Positions 1 through 5,160 of a stretch of DNA of 11,181 nucleotides are shown piece after piece (the stretch's first letter is position 1; every line of letters begins with the position of its first letter). Below the pieces are notes generated by a model that saw nothing but the letters and a program-made list of their open reading frames with translations, was not told the origin of the DNA and made no database searches. Source of the stretch: Candidatus Neomicrothrix sp. UBA2517 (GTDB taxonomy: Bacteria > Actinomycetota > Acidimicrobiia > Acidimicrobiales > UBA8592); contig DDNP01000019.1 in the NCBI GenBank assembly GCA_002341185.1, forward strand, positions 1 to 11,181, read 5' to 3'. The translations under genes and the position numbers were made by a program.

Positions 1-44
1 GAAAACCATCACCTAACGCATTCATATTAGGAATTCATTGTGCT

Positions 45-842
45 TTATTGGGCAGCGACGATTCCTTGTCCACAGTTCACCGCAACAGTGAGAGGCGAAT
101 TGGTGAATAAGTCGTCTCCTGCTGCAAGTGACCAATTCACATCTATACCGTTAGAAAGAACTGTTACACCCAGGCTATTAGTGTTAAAGCTGTTGTTATT
201 AAAAGTACCCGTGAGACTACATAAATTATGATCTGCTACTCCATTTACTTTGAGAGTGCAAGAGCCGTGACTGCAATTTTCTTCTAGGTCAAAGCCTACT
301 GAGGTAAAGCCCTCGAACTGCATGAAATCAGCTATGTCGCAGCAGAGGCCACCTCCCCCTGCTTGTCCGGAAAGGAATCCGTCAATTGTCGCTCCGAGTT
401 CAGCACACTGCCATGAGTTGCTCAACGTGGCGACGAATTCTTCATCGTTGCAGCTTAATCCTGCGAGCGCTCCGTCAGACCCTGATGCACCAGCTACACC
501 GGCTGCACCGGTGGCACCTGTCGCACCGGTTGAGCCAGCCGGCCCTTGAGGTCCTTCAGGTCCTTGCTCTCCGACTGCTCCTTGCTCACCGGAAGGTCCA
601 GCGGGTCCTGCTGGTCCGGCTGGACCTTGAGGCCCTGCGGGGAGGCTTGCGAGTTCTGATTCAAGAGCCGCAATGCGCTCCTCAAGATCAGAAATATCTG
701 ACTGCAATGTGAGCTCTACCGTATCAGTTTCAGATTCTTGACTTATAGGTTGATCTGCTTGCGACTCATTTCCGCTATCACTGCTACACGCAATGAACGC
801 AAACACACTAAGGCCAAGCAAAGTGAACGTTAATTTTTTCAT
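45..842 (-). CDS. Collagen-like repeat lipoprotein with Cys-rich C-terminal domain
   Basis: This is a predicted surface-anchored lipoprotein of 265 residues; its function is unknown. The N-terminus is a lipoprotein signal: MKK, a hydrophobic stretch, then a lipobox-like FIAC with Cys19 as the lipid-modified residue, followed by a Ser/Asp/Glu-rich linker. Residues 41-68 (ISDLEERIAALESELASL) look like a short coiled coil that could trimerise the chain. Residues 70-123 are 18 uninterrupted Gly-X-Y triplets, first GPQ/GPA/GEQ type and then GAT/GAA type. Residues 130-265 form a non-repetitive domain with eight cysteines (131, 146, 167, 168, 190, 195, 208, 257) and many Asn/Ser/Thr, suggesting a disulfide-bonded beta-rich exported domain. 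The start is supported by AAAGG a few bases upstream. Bacterial collagen-like proteins often serve as stalks presenting a head domain at the surface. That architecture is visible here; adhesion is inference. Confidence 0.85.
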   Translation of the reverse strand: MKKLTFTLLGLSVFAFIACSSDSGNESQADQPISQESETDTVELTLQSDISDLEERIAALESELASLPAGPQGPAGPAGPAGPSGEQGAVGEQGPEGPQGPAGSTGATGATGAAGVAGASGSDGALAGLSCNDEEFVATLSNSWQCAELGATIDGFLSGQAGGGGLCCDIADFMQFEGFTSVGFDLEENCSHGSCTLKVNGVADHNLCSLTGTFNNNSFNTNSLGVTVLSNGIDVNWSLAAGDDLFTNSPLTVAVNCGQGIVAAQ

Positions 843-918
843 TTTTACCTTTCAAGGTTTCCTATGGGGAGTCTGAACTCTTTTCTACCTAAATGGCAAG
901 CTCCCAAAATAGAAGGTA

Positions 919-946
919 TTGACAATTAATCATGTGTTAACAAAAT
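919..946 (+). promoter_or_regulatory. Promoter of the GYD-domain gene
   Basis: A perfect -35 hexamer TTGACA (919-924) is followed after 16 bases by CAAAAT (941-946, four of six matches to TATAAT). Transcription would start near 953, about 70 bases upstream of the GYD start codon. The -35 side reads TTGACAATTAATCAT, the same 15 bases as in the E. coli trp promoter, probably by chance in an AT-rich stretch. Confidence 0.5.
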
Positions 947-948
947 GT

Positions 949-982
949 AAACAAGTAAAGCTCAAGTGGAAGCCACTTGTTT
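949..982 (+). promoter_or_regulatory. Alternative inverted repeats in the GYD leader
   Basis: CAAGTGG (963-969) and CCACTTG (973-979) form a perfect 7-bp hairpin with a 3-base loop. The same right arm, extended as ACTTGTTT (975-982), can instead pair with AAACAAGT (949-956), giving 8 bp around an 18-base loop. The two pairings exclude each other. They lie around and just after the predicted transcription start, so the element could be a protein operator or a leader RNA structure. No known riboswitch class is recognised. Confidence 0.4.
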
Positions 983-1023
983 CGTTGATTATGTTGTAAG
1001 TTAACCGCAACAAAGGAGAAAAT

Positions 1024-1350
1024 ATGCCTCATTATATGATTAGTGGCTCGTACAACGCTGAAGGAGCGAAAGCTTTAATCGCTGAAGGCGGCACTGCTCG
1101 CCTTGAGCAAGCCAAAGGGTTGATTGAGTCTCTCGGAGGAACCCTCGACTCGATGTTTTTTGTCTGGGGAGCCGACGATATCGTCGGTTTTTGCGAAATG
1201 CCTGACGATGCAACCGCCGCTGCAGCGACCCTTGCCGTATCTGCATCCGGAACCGTATCAGTTAGCATCACACCTCTACTTACACCAGGTGATATTGATG
1301 CTGCAGCCGAAAAAGTAGGCGGAGCAACCTATCGGGCACCAGGAAATTAA
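1024..1350 (+). CDS. GYD domain-containing protein
   Basis: A 108-residue protein matching the GYD family of small ferredoxin-like (dimeric alpha-beta barrel) proteins. The opening MPHYMISGSYNAEGAKAL is the first strand and helix. The central MFFVWGADDIVGFCEMPDD corresponds to the family's signature strand-turn-strand followed by a PDD helix cap. The Ala-rich helix (residues 61-72) and the final strand VSVSITPLLTP complete the fold. The family is widespread and has no settled biochemical role; members are usually cytosolic and may bind small ligands or protect enzymes. The start is fixed by AAAGGAGA just upstream. The gene appears monocistronic: it has its own promoter (919-946) and a strong terminator (1372-1409). 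Family assignment is from sequence pattern; function is unknown. Confidence 0.85.
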   Translation: MPHYMISGSYNAEGAKALIAEGGTARLEQAKGLIESLGGTLDSMFFVWGADDIVGFCEMPDDATAAAATLAVSASGTVSVSITPLLTPGDIDAAAEKVGGATYRAPGN

Positions 1351-1371
1351 TCTGTACAAGGTACAAAATAG

Positions 1372-1413
1372 GAATTGAGGGAAGGGGCACCATGCTTCTC
1401 CCTCAATTCTTTG
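1372..1413 (+). terminator. Rho-independent terminator after the GYD gene
   Basis: GAATTGAGGGA (1372-1382) pairs perfectly over 11 bp with TCCCTCAATTC (1399-1409) around a 16-base loop, and TTT follows directly. It begins 21 bases after the GYD stop codon. The T-tract is short, so termination may be partial. Confidence 0.75.
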
Positions 1414-1594
1414 CCCTCTTTCGCCCAAGGTGAACCGGACCATCTTCAGTGGCCATTTAGCTAAATGAAGTAAATGCATCCATTCTCATCGGTGTGTATA
1501 ACTCCCATGACCCATAAGCAACCTAGAAAAATCCCACAATAAACCTACGCCCTTTACAATACTTGATCTTTGTTTCCGTTTTTTTGTGAGAATG
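1414..1594. other. Non-coding part of the 309-base gap, with a 14-bp palindrome
   Basis: Between the GYD terminator and the next promoter I find no credible gene on either strand; open frames here are short and lack ribosome binding sites. The stretch holds a perfect 14-bp palindrome, CATTTAGCTAAATG (1454-1467), and nearby short complementary segments (for example CTTCA at 1444-1448 against TGAAG at 1466-1470). A run of seven T (about 1579-1586) lies further on. A regulatory site or a small structured RNA is possible but not shown. Confidence 0.4.
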
Positions 1595-1624
1595 TTAATT
1601 GATTCAAAACCCTGAATCTATACT
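1595..1624 (+). promoter_or_regulatory. Promoter with a dyad filling its spacer
   Basis: TTAATT (1595-1600) is a -35-like hexamer and TATACT (1619-1624) a good -10 (five of six). The 18-base spacer between them is itself an inverted repeat: GATTCA (1601-1606), six bases, TGAATC (1613-1618). Transcription would start near 1631, about 30 bases before the downstream start codon. The dyad's placement suggests a regulator binding between the hexamers. Confidence 0.45.
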
Positions 1625-1625
1625 A

Positions 1626-1643
1626 AGAAACACTATTGTTTCT
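1626..1643 (+). promoter_or_regulatory. Hairpin at the predicted transcription start
   Basis: AGAAACA (1626-1632) and TGTTTCT (1637-1643) make a 7-bp inverted repeat with a CTAT loop, just upstream of the AGGAGG ribosome binding site (1649-1654). It could be a second operator half or a 5' leader hairpin. Confidence 0.35.
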
Positions 1644-1659
1644 CTTATAGGAGGCTTCA

Positions 1660-1950
1660 ATGATTTTTCACGTTTACCATTACCACAACGAACTCACATG
1701 CCCTATCAACGACACTGATTTGTTCCTAAGTTCCTTTGGATCAGTGGTTGACTCTCTTGAAGCGAACAATATAACTGTTATGGGAGCATGGATTGATGGA
1801 CCCGGCCATAAGTCCTTTTACATTATTGATGCCGATTCAGCAGATGATATACATAACGGACTTCACCCCATTATCGCGAGAGGCACAGCAGTCATAACTC
1901 CTGTTGCAGATCTTCAAAAGCGTTCCAAAGAGGTAGCGGAAGGCCAGTAG
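1660..1950 (+). CDS. Small ferredoxin-fold-like protein (resembles DUF3303/GYD group)
   Basis: A 96-residue soluble protein. The order strand (MIFHVYHYH), helix, strand (NITVMGAWID), hairpin (GPGHKSFYIIDA), helix starting at the acidic DSADD, and final strand (GTAVITPVADL) fits the dimeric alpha-beta barrel fold. The arrangement "G-x-W...FYI-D-x-D...PV" resembles the DUF3303 group. I assign the fold with moderate confidence and no function. A strong AGGAGG (1649-1654) sets the start. The gene is followed after 44 bases by phosphofructokinase on the same strand with no terminator visible, so the two are probably cotranscribed. The His-rich N-terminus (H4, H7, H9) could be a metal or ligand site, which is speculation. 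Confidence 0.7.
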   Translation: MIFHVYHYHNELTCPINDTDLFLSSFGSVVDSLEANNITVMGAWIDGPGHKSFYIIDADSADDIHNGLHPIIARGTAVITPVADLQKRSKEVAEGQ

Positions 1951-1994
1951 GACATGAGGCTCTCCGGTAAAATATCAACGAACCCTAAGATGAT

Positions 1995-3026
1995 ATGAAT
2001 ATAGGAATTCTCACGGGAGGCGGAGACTGCCCCGGACTGAACGCTGTTATCCGCGCCGTAGTTCGAAAAGCTGAAAAACATTACGGAATGACTGTTTTCG
2101 GTTTCCATGATGGCTGGAGAGGCATCCTTGATGAACGATTTGAAGAATTAACAATTGAACGCATGCGAGGCACCCTGCCACGGGGAGGAACTATTCTCGG
2201 AACGACACGTGACCACCCATACATGTTCGAGGGAGGGACTGATACAGTCAAAAATGTCTGTTCGAAGTTAGACATTGATTCAGTAATTGTTGTCGGTGGT
2301 GAAGGGACACTGTCGTGCGCATTAGAACTACAAAATGATGATGTAGTCAATGTCATTGGGGTACCAAAAACAATTGATAACGATATCGGATCAACCGAAA
2401 TGACATTCGGGTTCTCAACAGCAGTTGATATTGCAACAGAGGCCATAGATCGTCTCCACACCACCGCTGAATCACATGACCGGATAATGATCGCTGAAGT
2501 CATGGGTCGCCATGTTGGCCACATAGCGGCATGGGCAGGAATGGCAGGAGGAGCAACCATAGTCCTTATCCCTGAAGAAAAATTCAACATAGACAGTGTC
2601 GCTGAATCCCTCACCCGTCGCCATAACGCCGGCCGATACGCTTCGATTGTCGTTGTTGCTGAAGGCGCATTACCTGAAGAAGGAACTATGGAATTACGCG
2701 AACCCGGAGTTGACCAATACGGTCATCAACGCTTAGGCGGAATCTCAAATGTCATTGCCGAAGAAATAGAAAATAGAACTGGTTTCGAAACCCGTGTCAC
2801 GGTGTTAGGCCATGTTCAACGCGGAGGTTCCCCCAACCCCTTTGATAGAGTTCTCGGAACTCGTCTAGGAATAGCAGCTATTGATGCCGCTAACGATAAG
2901 AATTATGGAAAGATGGTTGCTCTTCAAAACGGAGACATCATGACAGTTCCACTTGAAGAAGCTGTTGGGTCATTGAAAGTTGTGAGTCCAGAATTTTGGG
3001 ACGCTGCGAAAAACTTCTTCGCATAA
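1995..3026 (+). CDS. pfkA: 6-phosphofructokinase (group III, actinobacterial type)
   Basis: Phosphorylates fructose 6-phosphate to fructose 1,6-bisphosphate in glycolysis; cytosolic; 343 residues, a normal length. Visible motifs are the phosphoryl-donor loop GGGDCPGLNAVIRA (residues 8-21), GGEGT (101-105), the catalytic PKTIDND (124-130; Asp128 as general base), MGRHVG (170-175) for substrate binding, and GHVQRGGSP (272-280). In this superfamily Gly at position 104 favours ATP and Asp favours pyrophosphate, while Lys at 125 is the pyrophosphate-type residue also kept in actinobacterial ATP enzymes. Gly104 with Lys125 therefore suggests ATP use, which remains inference. No Shine-Dalgarno is evident before the ATG; an earlier ATG at 1990 stops after two codons. 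Its stop lies one base from the stop of the convergent J-domain gene. Confidence 0.93.
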   Translation: MNIGILTGGGDCPGLNAVIRAVVRKAEKHYGMTVFGFHDGWRGILDERFEELTIERMRGTLPRGGTILGTTRDHPYMFEGGTDTVKNVCSKLDIDSVIVVGGEGTLSCALELQNDDVVNVIGVPKTIDNDIGSTEMTFGFSTAVDIATEAIDRLHTTAESHDRIMIAEVMGRHVGHIAAWAGMAGGATIVLIPEEKFNIDSVAESLTRRHNAGRYASIVVVAEGALPEEGTMELREPGVDQYGHQRLGGISNVIAEEIENRTGFETRVTVLGHVQRGGSPNPFDRVLGTRLGIAAIDAANDKNYGKMVALQNGDIMTVPLEEAVGSLKVVSPEFWDAAKNFFA

Positions 3027-3027
3027 A

Positions 3028-3552
3028 TCATATCGCTTCAAAATAACCAAATTTCGACACCAACTCAGTTATGTCTAATGGTTGGTCGCCTGATTGGAGC
3101 TCTAGGGTAAAAAGCACTTGAATTGGCATAACTTTGTTGTCTAACTGAATGAGAAGTATCGATTCGGTTCGTTTACCAGCATCGATTAGGACCTGAACTA
3201 ATCCTTCATCCTCGCTCACATAGATGACGTCGCCGACATCGTGACTTGTATCGAGAATTAAACCGAATGGGTCATCATCATCAGAAAAACGCACAACACT
3301 TCTTGCGTCGGGCTCTACCTCAGGAATTATTTCTTCAACGGGGAGTGGCTCCTTACCGCTACTGGTAGCTGCTACTAACGTTGCATACGCTGCGTTTAGA
3401 GAGATAACGAGAGTATCACCATCATGACCTTCGTTGATGTCCGGATGCACTGACCGAACTCTGTCTCTGTAGGAAGATCGTATTTCTTCCCATGGTGTGT
3501 CACTCTGTACTTCCAAAATTTGGAGAGCTTCTTGCACAGATAACCTTTTCAT
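3028..3552 (-). CDS. Stand-alone J-domain (DnaJ-like) protein
   Basis: A 174-residue co-chaperone-like protein. Residues 4-64 form a J-domain: helix I (SVQEALQIL), helix II (WEEIRSSYRDRVRSV), the invariant HPD at 36-38, and helix III (DTLVISLNAAYATLVAA). The HPD loop stimulates ATP hydrolysis by Hsp70 (DnaK). There is no Gly/Phe region or zinc-finger, so this is not DnaJ itself. Residues 67-85 are an acidic, Pro-containing linker and 86-174 a beta-rich domain with an acidic patch (SDDDDP) that I do not recognise; it may select a client. The start is supported by GAGGTGAT close upstream. The gene lies 26 bases after the TauD-type dioxygenase on the same strand and is likely cotranscribed with it. 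Confidence 0.85.
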   Translation of the reverse strand: MKRLSVQEALQILEVQSDTPWEEIRSSYRDRVRSVHPDINEGHDGDTLVISLNAAYATLVAATSSGKEPLPVEEIIPEVEPDARSVVRFSDDDDPFGLILDTSHDVGDVIYVSEDEGLVQVLIDAGKRTESILLIQLDNKVMPIQVLFTLELQSGDQPLDITELVSKFGYFEAI

Positions 3553-3578
3553 TACATCACCTCAAATCACTACAGTAT

Positions 3579-4439
3579 TTACCTGTAGTTAATGGCCATT
3601 TCCGTATTCGGGTCTCCAGCGATTCGTGTGTGCCACATACGCCGAGGCTTAGACATATTGTAAGGCGTTACGCGATGCATAAGACGCCTATTGTCCCAGA
3701 CCACAGCATCACCTTCATTCCATTGATGGAAATATGTTCGTGATTCATTACATGCGAATTCGTTGAGTTGGTCCATGAATTCTTCTGATTCGTTCGCAAG
3801 CATTCCGGTTACGTCATGTGCATGTCGACCGAGAAGTAAGTTTGGAAGTTTCGTAAAGGGATGGATCTTTACCAACGGGCGGAGGCAGGCTTCACCATCA
3901 TGGAAACCGTAAGCATTGTAGGTTCCATCACTGTTCTGTCCATTCGGTAAATAGCCATCGCGTCCCTGACTGTAATAATAGGAATGATAAGCGGATAAGG
4001 AGCTAACCTTTTCTTTCATTGACACATTCATCGCATTGTAAGCAGCTCTCATGTCTGCCCATCCTGTGAGACCGCCTTCCTTAGGAACAATATCAGCACT
4101 AAATACGGCTCCTCGCGCTTGAATAGGCATATACGTGCTGTCATGGTGCCAACCCTCATTTCCACGGATCACTTTTACGACATCATCAGCTGGGTCTTGA
4201 TGAATGATGCCGTCTTTCCCTAGATTACTGATTGCTGTTCGAGGGAATTCAAGAGCACCAAATAAGCGAGCGAAATGATCTTGCCCTTTTGGGGAAAGGT
4301 AAATATCAGGAAATATAAGAAGCGCCCGTTCGTTCCACAATGACAAAATAATGTTTGAATCTTCGGTTGAAAGATTTAGTAAATCAATTTCAGTAACGAC
4401 ACTGCCAAATTCTGATTCCGTTAGGTGTGTAACTTTCAT
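3579..4439 (-). CDS. TauD/TfdA-family Fe(II)/2-oxoglutarate dioxygenase
   Basis: A 286-residue oxygenase that would hydroxylate an organic substrate while decarboxylating 2-oxoglutarate to succinate. The iron triad is visible: His98 and Asp100 in WHHDSTYMP, and distal His255 in WDNRRLMHRVTPY. Arg267/Arg272 in the RRMWHTRIAGD tail would hold the 2-oxoglutarate carboxylate. Length and motif spacing fit the family. The substrate is unknown; TauD relatives act on sulfonates, aryloxyalkanoates or other carboxylates, and no sulfonate transporter is nearby to decide. I chose the ATG at 4439 because AAAGGA precedes it and the N-terminus then starts as homologues do; an in-frame ATG at 4472 would add 11 residues overlapping the likely -10 element. 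Confidence 0.9.
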   Translation of the reverse strand: MKVTHLTESEFGSVVTEIDLLNLSTEDSNIILSLWNERALLIFPDIYLSPKGQDHFARLFGALEFPRTAISNLGKDGIIHQDPADDVVKVIRGNEGWHHDSTYMPIQARGAVFSADIVPKEGGLTGWADMRAAYNAMNVSMKEKVSSLSAYHSYYYSQGRDGYLPNGQNSDGTYNAYGFHDGEACLRPLVKIHPFTKLPNLLLGRHAHDVTGMLANESEEFMDQLNEFACNESRTYFHQWNEGDAVVWDNRRLMHRVTPYNMSKPRRMWHTRIAGDPNTEMAINYR

Positions 4440-4458
4440 ATTAAATAATCCTTTATCA

Positions 4459-4488
4459 AGTATCACATACATCGCTCAATAGACTCAA
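4459..4488 (-). promoter_or_regulatory. Candidate promoter for the dioxygenase/J-protein pair
   Basis: On the minus strand TTGAGT (4483-4488) is followed after 18 bases by GATACT (4459-4464, four of six matches to TATAAT). Transcription would begin about 13 bases upstream of the ATG at 4439. The hexamers are imperfect and the assignment is by eye. Confidence 0.3.
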
Positions 4489-4499
4489 TCCTTCACTAT

Positions 4500-4529
4500 T
4501 TGGCAGTTAGTCAATGAAAGTGCTTTGAT
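4500..4529 (+). promoter_or_regulatory. Candidate promoter for folE
   Basis: TTGGCA (4500-4505, five of six) is followed after 18 bases by TTTGAT (4524-4529, four of six). Transcription would start about 18 bases before the ATG at 4555. TAATAC (4532-4537) and TCTAAT (4540-4545) are alternative -10 elements that would give a near-leaderless or leaderless message. Confidence 0.3.
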
Positions 4530-4554
4530 TGTAATACCCTCTAATTTGACTGAT

Positions 4555-5127
4555 ATGGTTGATCACGAACGTATTGAACGAGCAATTACCGAAATCCTTT
4601 TCGCTATCGGTGAAGACCCTGAACGCGACGGGTTATTGGACACTCCCAAGCGTGTAGCTCGCATGTACGCAGAGGTATGTAGTGGCTTGTCAGAAGACCC
4701 ATCGCATCACTTGGAAAAGACATTTGATGTTGGCCATGATCATGATGAGCTCATTCTTGTGAAAAATATTCCACTGTATTCATTATGTGAACATCATTTG
4801 TTGCCGTTCATCGGTGAAGCCCATGTAGGGTACATTCCCAGCGCAAATGGAAGAATCACTGGCCTATCAAAATTAGCGCGTATCGTTGATGGATATGCTA
4901 AACGCCCACAAGTTCAGGAACGTTTAACCACAGAAGTTGCGGATTCTTTACAACGAATTCTTGAACCGAGAGGCGTCATCGTTGTTGTTGAAGCGGAACA
5001 TTTATGCATGTCGATGAGAGGTGTACAAAAACCTGGATCTAGCACAGTAACAAGTGCAGTCCACGGGATATTTCGTGATGACATGTCCTCTCGCATGGAA
5101 GCACTCAGAATGATAGGAAAATCCTGA
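4555..5127 (+). CDS. folE: GTP cyclohydrolase I
   Basis: Converts GTP to 7,8-dihydroneopterin triphosphate and formate, the first step of tetrahydrofolate (and pterin) synthesis; cytosolic toroidal multimer. From this start it has 190 residues, normal for the family. The N-terminal helix (RIERAITEILFAIGEDPERDGLLDTP) is typical. Zinc ligands are Cys78 and His81 in SLCEHHLLPF and Cys151 in LCMSMRGV; His80 matches the catalytic His112 of the E. coli enzyme. GLSKLARIVDGYAKRPQVQERLT (103-125) and GSSTVTSAVHGIFRD (161-175) are also conserved. An upstream in-frame TTG at 4525 would add ten residues. I prefer the ATG because homologues begin there, but neither start has a clear Shine-Dalgarno. The DUF2867 oxidoreductase follows after 33 bases. 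Confidence 0.93.
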   Translation: MVDHERIERAITEILFAIGEDPERDGLLDTPKRVARMYAEVCSGLSEDPSHHLEKTFDVGHDHDELILVKNIPLYSLCEHHLLPFIGEAHVGYIPSANGRITGLSKLARIVDGYAKRPQVQERLTTEVADSLQRILEPRGVIVVVEAEHLCMSMRGVQKPGSSTVTSAVHGIFRDDMSSRMEALRMIGKS

Positions 5128-5160
5128 ATCGGAAGTCTACCTTCCCGTTTAGCCAACTAT

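Noticed and set aside
1..44. Terminator after the lipoprotein gene
   Set aside because: CCTAA/TTAGG gives just 5 bp with a 10-base loop, followed by a short T-run on the minus strand at the window edge; not enough to support it.
494..712. Open frames on both strands across the collagen repeat region
   Set aside because: They are by-products of the 9-base-like GC-rich triplet repeat; the translated products are low-complexity and lack start signals, while the minus-strand lipoprotein frame has signal peptide and domain structure.
1276..1479. 67-codon minus-strand frame over the GYD terminator
   Set aside because: It runs through a strong hairpin terminator and into the GYD gene, with no ribosome binding site or family resemblance.
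2081..2614. 177-codon minus-strand open frame inside pfkA
   Set aside because: It lies wholly opposite conserved phosphofructokinase sequence and its product is Ser/Pro/Met-rich with no recognisable domain.
4440..4472. Upstream ATG (4472) as start of the TauD-type dioxygenase
   Set aside because: The extra 11 residues contain the likely -10 element and ribosome binding site; the ATG at 4439 fits the family start.
5128..5160. Hairpin GGAAG/CTTCC between folE and the DUF2867 gene as a terminator
   Set aside because: A 5-bp stem without a T-tract in a 33-base gap; the genes are more likely cotranscribed.
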